Shown one piece after another: positions 38,911-47,303 of a stretch of DNA of 64,000 nucleotides. Origin of the DNA: Clostridia bacterium (GTDB lineage Bacteria; Bacillota; Clostridia; TANB77; CAG-508); contig JAGAIV010000008.1 in assembly GCA_017626365.1 (NCBI GenBank), forward strand, positions 27,269 to 91,268. The letters run 5' to 3'. The notes under the pieces are model-generated. The model did no database searches and was not told the origin of the DNA. It saw nothing but the letters and a program-made list of their open reading frames with translations. Position 1 is the stretch's first letter. Each line of letters opens with the position of its first letter. The position numbers and the translations under genes were made by a program.

Positions 38911-39426
38911 ATAAAACAAGAATTACCAATTAATGAACAAATTCGTCATAAACAAGTACAATTAATTGATGACGAAGGACAAAAATTAGGAGTTATGGAT
39001 ACAGCAAAGGCTTTGGATATTGCGTATGAAAAAAACTTAGATTTAGTGCTTGTAGCACCAAATGGAAATCCACCAGTTTGTAAAATTATGAACTATGGAA
39101 AATACAAATTTGAACAAGCAAAAAAAGAAAAAGAAGCAAAGAAAAAGCAAAAAGTGTATGAATTAAAAGAACTTCGTATTACACCAAATACAGAAGAACA
39201 TGATTTCAATTTTAAAGCAAAAAATGCAAGAAAATTTATTGAAGATGGTTGTAAAGTAAAAATTACTGTTCGTTTTAGAGGAAGAGAATTAAACTATGTA
39301 AAACAAGGAGAAACTATCTTAAATCAATTTATTGAAGAACTATCTGATGTTGCGGTTCCAGAAAAGAAACCAATATTAGAAGGAAAAAATATGTTTATTA
39401 TATTAGCTAAAAAAGCTGAAAAATAA
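38911..39426 (+). CDS. infC: translation initiation factor IF-3, AUA start
   Basis: IF-3, 171 residues, with the family start IKQELPINEQIRHKQVQLID, the GVMDTAKALDIAYEKNLDLV helix, NPPVCKIMNYGKYKFEQ linker and KVKITVRFRGRE domain. The frame has no ATG, GTG or TTG before 38995, which would lose the first 28 conserved residues. ATA 38911 is seven bases after GGAGGT. Non-canonical AUU/AUA starts of infC are a known autoregulation device, because IF-3 rejects them. Confidence 0.93.
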   Translation: MKQELPINEQIRHKQVQLIDDEGQKLGVMDTAKALDIAYEKNLDLVLVAPNGNPPVCKIMNYGKYKFEQAKKEKEAKKKQKVYELKELRITPNTEEHDFNFKAKNARKFIEDGCKVKITVRFRGRELNYVKQGETILNQFIEELSDVAVPEKKPILEGKNMFIILAKKAEK

Positions 39427-39458
39427 TAGATTTATAAAAAGAAGGGAGTTTGGAGATT

Positions 39459-39659
39459 ATGCCAAAATTAAAAACAAATAAAGCTGCAAAGAAAAGATAT
39501 AGTCATACAGCAACAGGAAAAGTAAAAAGAACACATGCTAATTCAAGACATAGATTAGCAACAAAAACTTCAAGACAAAAAATGTCTAGAAGAGAAAGTG
39601 CTTATGCTGATAAAACAGTAGAAGCTGGAATTAAAAAATTATTACCATATGGTAACTAA
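39459..39659 (+). CDS. rpmI: 50S ribosomal protein L35
   Basis: PKLKTNKAAKKRYSHTATGKV is the L35 start; 66 residues. ATG 39459 has GAAGGGAG upstream; an in-frame TTG at 39450 is less likely. Confidence 0.97.
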   Translation: MPKLKTNKAAKKRYSHTATGKVKRTHANSRHRLATKTSRQKMSRRESAYADKTVEAGIKKLLPYGN

Positions 39660-39692
39660 AAATAGAAATGATTAGAGGAAGGTGAAAAAGAA

Positions 39693-40043
39693 ATGGCAAG
39701 AGTTAAAAGTGCAATTATTACTCGTAAAAAACATAAAAAAATATTAAAACAAGCAAAAGGATACTATGGAGCAAAACATTATAGATTTAGAATGGCAAAA
39801 CAAGCTGTTATGAAATCTGGAATGTATGCATATGTGGGAAGAAAAGACAAGAAAAGTGATTTTAGAAAATTATGGATTACAAGAATTAACGCAGCAGCAA
39901 GAATGAACGGATTAACATATTCTAAATTAATCTCAGGATTAAAGAAAGCAAACGTTACAATCAACCGTAAAATGCTTGCAGAAATCGCTGTAACAGATCC
40001 AGCTGCATTTACCAAAATTGCAGAAATTGCAAAAAACGCATAA
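39693..40043 (+). CDS. rplT: 50S ribosomal protein L20
   Basis: [20 protein letters not shown] start and [20 protein letters not shown] motif, 116 residues. Probable regulator of the operon through the leader. Confidence 0.98.
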   Translation: MARVKSAIITRKKHKKILKQAKGYYGAKHYRFRMAKQAVMKSGMYAYVGRKDKKSDFRKLWITRINAAARMNGLTYSKLISGLKKANVTINRKMLAEIAVTDPAAFTKIAEIAKNA

Positions 40044-40056
40044 GATATTAATAAAA

Positions 40057-40098
40057 GCAATAAAAAAGACGGAAAATGAATTCCGTTCTTTTTATTGC
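40057..40098. terminator. bidirectional terminator rplT/spoVAE
   Basis: GCAATAAAAA...ACGGAA pairs with TTCCGT...TTTTTATTGC. The spoVAE stop lies in its right arm. Confidence 0.85.
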
Positions 40099-40478
40099 TT
40101 TTTCATTTTTGGTTTTGAAATTAAAGAGGCAATATAACCGAAGAATATGGCAGCAGCAATACCGCCAGCGGCAGCTTTTGTTCCGCCAATAAATGCACCA
40201 ACAAATCCAGATTTTGCAACTTCTTCAATGGCACCTTTGGAAAGAGCATTTCCAAATCCAGTTAAAGGAACAGTCGCACCACAGCCTGCAAAATCAACTA
40301 AGTGTTGGTAGATTCCAAGACCACCTAAAATGGCACCAGTTGTAACGAAAATAACTAGAATTCTGGCAGGGGTTAGCTTTGTTTTATCAATTAAAATTTG
40401 CCCGATGATACAAATAAGTCCACCAACTACAAAACAACGAAGCATTTGCATCCAATCGATACTTGCAAAAAATTCCAT
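40092..40478 (-). CDS. spoVAE: stage V sporulation protein AE
   Basis: Membrane protein of the SpoVA dipicolinic-acid channel, 128 residues, four hydrophobic segments. LICIIGQILIDKTKLTPARILV and FAGCGATVPLTGFGNALSKG are conserved. GGAGTG lies upstream of the ATG. Last gene of the operon. Confidence 0.93.
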   Translation of the reverse strand: MEFFASIDWMQMLRCFVVGGLICIIGQILIDKTKLTPARILVIFVTTGAILGGLGIYQHLVDFAGCGATVPLTGFGNALSKGAIEEVAKSGFVGAFIGGTKAAAGGIAAAIFFGYIASLISKPKMKKQ

Positions 40479-40496
40479 AAAAGTAACACTCCTTTC

Positions 40497-41501
40497 CTAA
40501 AGTTCAATTGCTACGGCATGAGCAATTCCAGGAATTGATTCTCCTTGTTGTGTAGTAGTTGAATTGGTTAATGCACCAGTAGCCATAAGCAAAATTTTTT
40601 TATATTTCTTTTGTTGTAACATTTTAAATAAATAGCCAGAAAATACGGTTCCACAACAAGCACAACCACTACCGCCAGAGTGAGTATCTTGTTTTTCTTT
40701 ATCAAAAATTAAAACACCACAATCATTATAATTTGATTTAATGTTATATCCTTTTGTTTCTGCCATTTCAATTAAAATTTCTTTTCCAATATATCCCAAA
40801 TCTCCGGTTAGAATGGCATCATAATAGCTAGGGGAACGTCCAGTATCTTTAAAATGAGCAAGGAGAGTATCTAAAGCAGCAGGGGCCATAGCAGCTCCCA
40901 TATTGTTTGCGTCTTTTATTCCCATATCTACTATTTTTCCAGGTGTAATGTGTGTAATATATGGTCCCATTCCGTTTTTTGCAACAATGGCTGCACCACT
41001 ACCAGTTACAGTCCATTGAGATGATGGTGGACGTTGGTTTCCTAATTCTAAAGGAAAACGGAATTGCTTTTCTGCACTACAAAAATGACTAGAGGCTGCA
41101 CAAAGAGCGTAGTTACCTGCGCCTCCTTCTAAAAATACACTAGCCATTAAAAGTGCTTCTACAAACGTAGAACAAGCACCAAATATACCAAAGAAAGGTA
41201 TATTTAATTCACGAAGACCAAAACTAGAGGAGATACATTGATTTAATAAATCTCCTGCAAAGCAATAATCTATTTCTTCACTAGGAATACCAGATTTAGC
41301 AATTACCATATTTACAGTTTCTTTTATAATTTTACTTTCCGCTTTTTCCCAAGTTTTTTCTCCCCAAAATTCATCCTCTAAACATTGGTCAAAATAACTT
41401 GCAAGAGGTCCATCTGCTTCTTTGGGACCTACAATAGAGGCTGTTTGTAAAATAGTTGGGGGAGTATCAAATTTAACAGTTTGTTTGCCAATTTTTTGCA
41501 T
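40497..41501 (-). CDS. spoVAD: stage V sporulation protein AD
   Basis: Thiolase-fold, DPA-binding protein of the SpoVA channel, 334 residues. KQTVKFDTPPTILQTASIVGPKE start, GIFGACSTFVEAL, CAASSHFCSAEKQFRFP and SGGSGCACCGTVFSGY. The ATG at 41501 is preferred, since AAAGG abuts the alternative ATG 41510. Confidence 0.95.
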   Translation of the reverse strand: MQKIGKQTVKFDTPPTILQTASIVGPKEADGPLASYFDQCLEDEFWGEKTWEKAESKIIKETVNMVIAKSGIPSEEIDYCFAGDLLNQCISSSFGLRELNIPFFGIFGACSTFVEALLMASVFLEGGAGNYALCAASSHFCSAEKQFRFPLELGNQRPPSSQWTVTGSGAAIVAKNGMGPYITHITPGKIVDMGIKDANNMGAAMAPAALDTLLAHFKDTGRSPSYYDAILTGDLGYIGKEILIEMAETKGYNIKSNYNDCGVLIFDKEKQDTHSGGSGCACCGTVFSGYLFKMLQQKKYKKILLMATGALTNSTTTQQGESIPGIAHAVAIEL

Positions 41502-41516
41502 AATTTTCATCCTTTC

Positions 41517-41981
41517 CTACACAAGCGTAATTGATTGTGTATTAAAAATAAGATATAAAATACCAACAATGATAGAAGCACTAATTCCGAAGACAAGTAC
41601 AGGACCTGCGACAGTAAACATTTTACCTCCAACACCCATTACATATCCTTCTGATTTGTATTCCATTGCTGGTGATACAATTGAATTTGCAAAACCAGTA
41701 ATAGGAACTAAAGAACCTGCTCCTGCAAATTTTCCAATTTTATTAAATAGATTTAAGCCGGTTAAAAAGGCACTAATGCCGATTAATATAATTGATACAA
41801 TGGTATTAGACATTTGAATATCCATTCCACGGTATTTGCAATAATTAAATATGATTTGACCAATAGAACAAATTAATCCACCTACCCAAAAGGCATTAAA
41901 ACAGTTTTTTAGAATAGGCGAATTTGGCGACTTTTGGTCAACATAGTCTTGATATTGTTTTTTTGTTTCGATTGGTTTCAA
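41517..41981 (-). CDS. spoVAC: stage V sporulation protein AC
   Basis: Membrane channel subunit of about 154 residues, with PNSPILKNCFNAFWVGGLICSIGQ and AGAGSLVPITGFANSIVSPAMEYKSEG. TTG 41981 (KPIETKKQYQDYV) has AAAGGAGGG seven bases upstream, and this avoids overlap with the preceding dodecin gene. SpoVAC is mechanosensitive in Bacillus. Confidence 0.94.
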   Translation of the reverse strand: MKPIETKKQYQDYVDQKSPNSPILKNCFNAFWVGGLICSIGQIIFNYCKYRGMDIQMSNTIVSIILIGISAFLTGLNLFNKIGKFAGAGSLVPITGFANSIVSPAMEYKSEGYVMGVGGKMFTVAGPVLVFGISASIIVGILYLIFNTQSITLV

Positions 41982-41994
41982 AAAAATCCCTCCT

Positions 41995-42207
41995 TTAATC
42001 TCTATCTCTATCAATAACGAATGTTAAGTCTAAATCAACTAAATATTCAGTTATTTTTTTGCCGTTAATTTTTGCTTTTTGTTCTAATATGGTAATTCCA
42101 GTAATATAGTCAATGGTTTTTGATGCTTCACTAACTGTTTGTACGATAGCATCCTTCCATGAAACTTCAGATGTACCAGTTACTTTTAAATGTTTTTCAA
42201 CGTTCAT
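41995..42207 (-). CDS. dodecin-family protein heading the spoVA operon
   Basis: A 70-residue beta-alpha-beta-beta protein matching dodecin (VEKHLKVTGTSEVSWKDAI, ASKTIDYITGITILEQKAKI, LVDLDLTFVID). Dodecins form dodecamers that store flavins or CoA-like ligands. It is 13 bases upstream of spoVAC in the same direction, so it is probably co-transcribed in the forespore. CGGAGGT precedes the ATG. Confidence 0.85.
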   Translation of the reverse strand: MNVEKHLKVTGTSEVSWKDAIVQTVSEASKTIDYITGITILEQKAKINGKKITEYLVDLDLTFVIDRDRD

Positions 42208-42279
42208 TTATTATCAACCTCCGTTTTTTTATTATTAAACATATATTTTCCAAAATGTTAAATTTTATACAAAAAATAA

Positions 42280-42322
42280 GGAAAAATAGAGGAATACTAT
42301 AAAAGTATCCCTCTATTTTTCC
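42280..42322. terminator. bidirectional hairpin upstream of the spoVA operon
   Basis: GGAAAAATAGAGG pairs with CCTCTATTTTTCC around a further ATAC/GTAT stem. It ends the small gene at 42335-42448. Confidence 0.85.
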
Positions 42323-42334
42323 TTTGGAAATAGA

Positions 42335-42448
42335 TTATCTCTTTCCTTCTCGAAATTCCTTAGAATTATAAAAATCGGTTCTTACCTCATATTTAGAATC
42401 CTTAGGAACTCCAGGAATGTTCGGTGGTGTATTGTTCTTTTTATCCAT
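42335..42448 (-). CDS. 37-residue polar peptide
   Basis: Short ORF with ATG 42448 (DKKNNTPPNIPGVPKDSKY, then a Lys/Arg/Glu-rich end), AAAGG upstream and a strong terminator directly after the stop. No hydrophobic segment. Pro-rich with IPGVP. Monocistronic. I do not recognise it; SD and terminator placement support a real gene, possibly a small spore or sporulation protein given the neighbours. Confidence 0.5.
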   Translation of the reverse strand: MDKKNNTPPNIPGVPKDSKYEVRTDFYNSKEFREGKR

Positions 42449-42640
42449 GGTCTTCGCCTTTACCTTTCTGTCTATCGACTTCTAAAAATGTTAACATAAT
42501 TATATTATACCATAGATTTGCAAAAAAGAAAAGAAAAATCGTAATACAAATGTCGACAAAAGCGACAAAAAAATCAAAAATATATATAGAAAAGAATAAA
42601 TGTGATATAATAATACAAAATACGACAAGGAGAAAAAAAT

Positions 42641-43945
42641 ATGAAATTAGATTTTGCAAGGGAATCAGCTTTGAAAATTTTATACAAAATAGAAGAAGAA
42701 AATGGATATTCGAATTTGGTTTTAGATGAGTATCTTGAAAAGGAGAGAGAAAAATTAACTATAAAAGATATTAACTTGATATCTGAAATTGTGTATGGAA
42801 CGGTTTCATGGAAACTTACCATTGATACTATTTTAGAAAAATATTCTAAAATAAAACTAAATAAAATAGCAAAATGGGTAAAGATAATTTTACGTATGGG
42901 AATTTATCAAATTGTATTTTTAGATAAGATTCCAAAAAGGGCTGCAGTTAATGAAAGTGTGAATTTATGTAAGAAATACGGATATAAATCTGTAAGTTTT
43001 GTAAATGCAATTCTTCGTAAAGTAGAAAAAAGTGACTATGAAGAATTAAGAAATATAAAATATAATGATGAACGAATTTCAAAAATGTATTCTATGCCCA
43101 AATGGATTGTAGAAAAATTGATTGATCAATATGGTATCCAAAAAGCAGAAGAAATATGTAAAAATTCAAATTTAAAACCTAAAATGACGATTCGAGTAAA
43201 TACTTTAAAAATAACAAAAGAAGAATTAAAAGAAAAGTTAGAAGAAAGAAATATTGCTTGCGAAGAAGGTGAAATTCCAAATTTTTTATATTTAAAAAAT
43301 ATAAAGAATGTATCTGGATTAGATTTATTTAAACAAGGATTGTTTACAGTTCAAGATGAAGGCGCAGGAAAGATTGGATTTGTTTTAAATCCTCAAGAGG
43401 GAGAGCATGTTTTAGATGTATGTAGTGCACCAGGAGGAAAAACGACTCATTTAGCAGAAATTATGAAAAATAAAGGACATATTTTAGCATGGGATATTCA
43501 TTCTCACCGTGTTAATTTAGTAAAGGAAAATGCAAGTAGGTTAGGAATTTCAATCATCGAAGCGACTTCAAAAGATGCTCTAGAATATGAAGAAAAGTAT
43601 GATAGATTATTTGATAAAATTTTATTAGATGTTCCTTGTATGGGGCTTGGTGTCATAAAGAGAAAGCCTGATATTAAATGGCAGAAAAAAGAAGAAGAGA
43701 TTTCAGAAATTAAGAAAATACAAGAAAGCATATTAAGAACATGTAGTAAATATTTAAAAACTGGAGGAGAATTAGTATATTCTACGTGTAGTATTTTAAA
43801 AGAAGAAAATGAAGAAGTGATTCAAGATTTTATAAAATCAGCAGATGGAATAAAACAATGCTTTGAAATAGTTGAAAAACAAAACATTTTGCCACAAGAA
43901 AATACAGATGGATTTTTTATCTGTAAATTAAGAAAAAATAATTAA
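42641..43945 (+). CDS. rsmB: 16S rRNA C967 m5C methyltransferase RsmB
   Basis: Two-part enzyme of 434 residues. An N-terminal NusB-like domain (ARESALKILYKIEEENGYSN, KRAAVNESVNLCKKYG) is followed by a RsmB/Nop2 methyltransferase with CSAPGGKTTHLAE (SAM), LLDVPCMGLGVIKRKPDIKW and YSTCSILKEENEEV, holding the two catalytic Cys. AAGGAGA precedes the ATG. Confidence 0.95.
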   Translation: MKLDFARESALKILYKIEEENGYSNLVLDEYLEKEREKLTIKDINLISEIVYGTVSWKLTIDTILEKYSKIKLNKIAKWVKIILRMGIYQIVFLDKIPKRAAVNESVNLCKKYGYKSVSFVNAILRKVEKSDYEELRNIKYNDERISKMYSMPKWIVEKLIDQYGIQKAEEICKNSNLKPKMTIRVNTLKITKEELKEKLEERNIACEEGEIPNFLYLKNIKNVSGLDLFKQGLFTVQDEGAGKIGFVLNPQEGEHVLDVCSAPGGKTTHLAEIMKNKGHILAWDIHSHRVNLVKENASRLGISIIEATSKDALEYEEKYDRLFDKILLDVPCMGLGVIKRKPDIKWQKKEEEISEIKKIQESILRTCSKYLKTGGELVYSTCSILKEENEEVIQDFIKSADGIKQCFEIVEKQNILPQENTDGFFICKLRKNN

Positions 43946-44149
43946 AAAATATATATTACAATTATATTACATTTAAATGACAATTACACGAAAACTATTG
44001 ACTTTTGAGGAAAAAATTATAAAATAACAGTGATAATAAAATTCGACAAAAATGAATGAAAAAAATGTAATTTTTGGATGAAAATTAACGTATTAAATAT
44101 AATAAAACTGCAAATCATAAAATTAATAAAATTAACAAAGGAGAAAGAT

Positions 44150-45802
44150 ATGTCAACGTGTTTAGGGTTATATATTGAAAATAATGTAATTAAATATGCC
44201 AAAGTTTCAAAAGATAATGATAATATCAAAATCGACTCCTTTGGTATTAAATTTTATGACAAATTAAATGATGCAATTAAGCAAGTAATTGAAGAAACTT
44301 ATAGTTATAAAACACCGATTAGCATTAATTTATCTAATGAAGAATATCATTATTTTTATTTGTTTAGTTTATTAAACAAAAAAGATATGGAAAATGTTGT
44401 AAATACGGAGTTTGAATCTATTTGCTATGATAATGGCGTTAATAAAGAAGCATTTGAAACGAGATATGTATTAGTAAATGATTTAGAAGATAAAGAAAAA
44501 GTAAAAGCAATTCATATATCAGCTAGTAAAGCAGATATTGCTAAGAAAGAACAACAATTAGATGGATATCGAATTGCTACAGAATCTCCAATTGGAATAT
44601 CTATTAGCAACTTGCTAGATGACAAACAAAATGAAAACGTAGTAATTGTTAATATAGAAGATAAAACAACAGTTACAACAATTATTGATAAAAAGATAGT
44701 AGATATACAAACACTAGAAGAAGGTTCTACCCAAATATTATCTAACATTAGCGTAAAAGAAAACTCATTCTCAAAAGCATATGAAATCTGCAAAAACTCT
44801 ACAATTTATACACAACAAGGAAGAGATTTACAATACGAAGAAAATGAATATCTTGATGATATCATGCCTACTTTGTATAATATAGTAACTAACGTTCGCA
44901 AGATAACAGACCAAAGTTTGAATAAAATTGATAAAATATATATTACAGGTACTGCTTCTGTTATTAACAACATCGATATTTATTTTCAAGAATATATGAA
45001 AGATATTAAATGTGAAGTTTTAAGACCATATTTTATTAACAATGTCCAAACAAAAATTAATATCAAAGATTATATTGAAGTAAATTCCGCAATTGCTCTT
45101 GCACTAGATGGAATAGGAGAAGGGTTGAAAGGGTTAAACTTTAAAAGAGAGACCTTTAAAGATAAACTTCCAGAATGGTTAACAGTAGATATTCGAAGAA
45201 AAGACGAAAAACCAAAAGAGTCCAAATTAAAAAGTAAATTAAATTTGAATTTTAAATTGGATATGAATTTCAATGAAAAGTTAACTGCTGGAGAAATTGG
45301 ACTAATTCGAATTGCAGTAGGAATATTAATATTAATTTTAGTTTATAGTGGAATTAGTTTATTCTTAAAGAATGAAATTCAGAATAAAAATTCTGAAATT
45401 GCACAAGCAACCCAAGAAGTTAATGTGCAAATTTCAAAAATCAATAGTGATACATCAAAATTACGTACAAATACAAGTAAATATAAAAGTATGACAGAAA
45501 AATTAGACGAACTAACAACAAAGACACAGGAAAAGAATAAAAGGAAAAATGCGATTCCAACACTATTAAATCAAATTATGTACGTAATACCAAAAGGAGT
45601 ACAAATTACTTCAATTCAAAATACTTCTGGAGATAATATTGTTATTAATGCACAATCTGCAACATATGAACAATTAGGATATTTAAAATCAAAAATAAAA
45701 GAAGAGGGAATTCTTTTAAATGTAGTATCTGATAGCGGACAAAAAGAGGGACAAACAGGTTTAATTAAGACAGTAATTGAAGGCGAATTGCCAATTGAAT
45801 AA
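44150..45802 (+). CDS. PilM-PilN fusion, type IV pilus inner-membrane platform
   Basis: 550 residues. Residues 1-350 are an actin-like PilM (STCLGLYIENNVIKYAKV; KIYITGTASVINNIDIYF). From about 385 a membrane helix (IGLIRIAVGILILILVYSGI) is followed by a coiled coil and a PilN periplasmic-type domain (IPTLLNQIMYVIPKGVQITS). In most species these are separate genes. ATG 44150 follows AAAGGAGA. First gene of the pilus operon, followed after 15 bases by pilO. Confidence 0.85.
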   Translation: MSTCLGLYIENNVIKYAKVSKDNDNIKIDSFGIKFYDKLNDAIKQVIEETYSYKTPISINLSNEEYHYFYLFSLLNKKDMENVVNTEFESICYDNGVNKEAFETRYVLVNDLEDKEKVKAIHISASKADIAKKEQQLDGYRIATESPIGISISNLLDDKQNENVVIVNIEDKTTVTTIIDKKIVDIQTLEEGSTQILSNISVKENSFSKAYEICKNSTIYTQQGRDLQYEENEYLDDIMPTLYNIVTNVRKITDQSLNKIDKIYITGTASVINNIDIYFQEYMKDIKCEVLRPYFINNVQTKINIKDYIEVNSAIALALDGIGEGLKGLNFKRETFKDKLPEWLTVDIRRKDEKPKESKLKSKLNLNFKLDMNFNEKLTAGEIGLIRIAVGILILILVYSGISLFLKNEIQNKNSEIAQATQEVNVQISKINSDTSKLRTNTSKYKSMTEKLDELTTKTQEKNKRKNAIPTLLNQIMYVIPKGVQITSIQNTSGDNIVINAQSATYEQLGYLKSKIKEEGILLNVVSDSGQKEGQTGLIKTVIEGELPIE

Positions 45803-45817
45803 AGGAGAATTGAGGTT

Positions 45818-46507
45818 ATGAGAAAAATTTTAATAATAACATTAATTGTTCTATTATTGGTTCTAGGTTACTTTACGATATTTCAGGGGTTAAATATTGC
45901 TGGATTAGAAGTTCTATCTGTTTTCCAAATAAAGGATAGGAGCGAACAATTAGATACAGAACTTCAAAAGGTAAGTACTTTAACAAGTGTTGATAGACCA
46001 AAAGCTATGAACGATTTAAATGATAGCGCAAAACAATTAGTGATAGCAAAAGAAGAATATAATGATAAAATTTTATATAGTTCAGAAGAAGAAATTGAAC
46101 AAGCAACACAAGGTGTTCAATATGAAATGGAATACTTATGGACAAAAATAGGAAATCACGCAACAAAAAATGGAATTGTATTGAAATTTACAGTTACACA
46201 AAGCTCATCTGGAGCTCAGGGATTATATGATTTATCTTTTGTTGCAACAGGAAAATATGTATCGCTTTCTGAATTTATTGCTTCTTTAGAGAATGATTCA
46301 TCACTTAATTTTAAAATTGAGAATGCAAAAGTAATGCCATTTGAAGGAAGTACTGAAAATTTACAAGCGACCTTTACGGTAAAAGAAATTTCAATTAATA
46401 TTGATCAAGTAACAAGTTCAAAATTGAATACAGATAATGAACTAGGAACACAAAATAATACGGTTTCAAATACGAATCAAGTAATAGATGAAGGAGGCAA
46501 TCCATAA
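45818..46507 (+). CDS. PilO-like pilus assembly protein
   Basis: 229 residues: one N-terminal membrane helix (ILIITLIVLLLVLGYFTIF), coiled coil, then a ferredoxin-like half (GIVLKFTVTQSSSGAQGLYD, FVATGKYVSLSEFIASLEND) in the PilO pattern. AAAGGAG precedes the ATG. Its stop overlaps the next start (TAATG). Confidence 0.78.
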   Translation: MRKILIITLIVLLLVLGYFTIFQGLNIAGLEVLSVFQIKDRSEQLDTELQKVSTLTSVDRPKAMNDLNDSAKQLVIAKEEYNDKILYSSEEEIEQATQGVQYEMEYLWTKIGNHATKNGIVLKFTVTQSSSGAQGLYDLSFVATGKYVSLSEFIASLENDSSLNFKIENAKVMPFEGSTENLQATFTVKEISINIDQVTSSKLNTDNELGTQNNTVSNTNQVIDEGGNP

Positions 46508-46938
46508 TGAAGACAGTTATAAAAGAAATAATTATTGTTTTATTATTGATATTAGCTATCTTATTAGTATTAGGAGTATTCCTTTATGATTACATTCCAA
46601 TGAATAAAGTAGTACCAAAAATAGAACAATATGAGGTGCCAAACAATATAAAAGAAGAATTAGAAGAAAGCATAGAAGAAACAACAAACACTATGACACC
46701 AATCGTATATGAAATTAATGGTAGTGATTTAAAATTATATGAAAAAACAAAAGACTATGAAAAAGGAAAAGTAAATCCATTTGCAGATACATCTACTAGT
46801 AATGTAGTTGATACTAATACAACAACTTCAAATGGAAATAATGAAACAAGTAGTACGCCAACAAATAAAAACAATGGCACTACAATAACGAATTCTAGTT
46901 CAGAGGGAACTTATTTACCTCATACTGGAACTAAATAA
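46507..46938 (+). CDS. bitopic protein in the PilP position
   Basis: 143 residues: N-terminal helix (IIIVLLLILAILLVLGVFLY), a short conserved-looking KVNPFADTST and a Ser/Thr/Asn-rich tail ending in YLPHTGTK. The overlap with pilO and the KxNPF motif (PilP proteins carry a similar segment near the N-terminus) suggest a PilP-like partner. The LPHTG at the end lacks a following membrane helix, so sortase attachment is unlikely. Confidence 0.5.
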   Translation: MKTVIKEIIIVLLLILAILLVLGVFLYDYIPMNKVVPKIEQYEVPNNIKEELEESIEETTNTMTPIVYEINGSDLKLYEKTKDYEKGKVNPFADTSTSNVVDTNTTTSNGNNETSSTPTNKNNGTTITNSSSEGTYLPHTGTK

Positions 46939-47001
46939 CTTTCGGTTATATTTATTTAATAAATATATACAAATAAAATTAATTATAAGGAGGAATTTTT
47001 T

Positions 47002-47229
47002 ATGTTAAAAGGACAAAAAGGTATTACATTAGTAGCTTTAGTAATTACAATTATCGTGCTATTAATTTTAGCAGGTATTACAATTAGCTTAACTCTAGGA
47101 CAAGATGGCATTTTAAAAAGAGCACAAGAAGCTGGAGCAAATTATACAAATGCAGCTAGATATGAAAATACACAATTAAAAGAATTTGACAACACAGCTA
47201 ATGCAATTATTTACAATGTAACACACTAA
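47002..47229 (+). CDS. short type IV pilin-like protein
   Basis: 75 residues. Leader MLKGQKG, then ITLVALVITIIVLLILAGI and GQDGILKRAQEAGANYTNA as in the proteins at 36392 and 63814, and a short helical end. It lacks any globular pilin head, so it may be a minimal, helix-only pilin. AAGGAGG precedes the ATG. Confidence 0.75.
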   Translation: MLKGQKGITLVALVITIIVLLILAGITISLTLGQDGILKRAQEAGANYTNAARYENTQLKEFDNTANAIIYNVTH

Positions 47230-47237
47230 AATAAAAT

Positions 47238-47281
47238 AACTAGATGGCATATGCAAAGTGTTTGTATATGCCATTTAGTTT
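47238..47281 (+). terminator. hairpin between pilin-like gene and pilD
   Basis: AACTAGATGGCATAT and ATATGCCATTTAGTTT. Probably a partial terminator or 3' stabiliser that raises pilin over downstream genes. Confidence 0.65.
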
Positions 47282-47303
47282 AAAAGCCTAAAAGGAGTAA
47301 CAA

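Noticed and set aside
42424..42729. Plus-strand ORF of about 100 codons overlapping the rsmB start
   Set aside because: Composition is not coding-like; it overlaps the rsmB promoter and start and the opposite 37-residue gene.
46900..46938. LPHTG as a sortase anchor
   Set aside because: The motif is followed by only two residues, with no membrane helix or basic tail.
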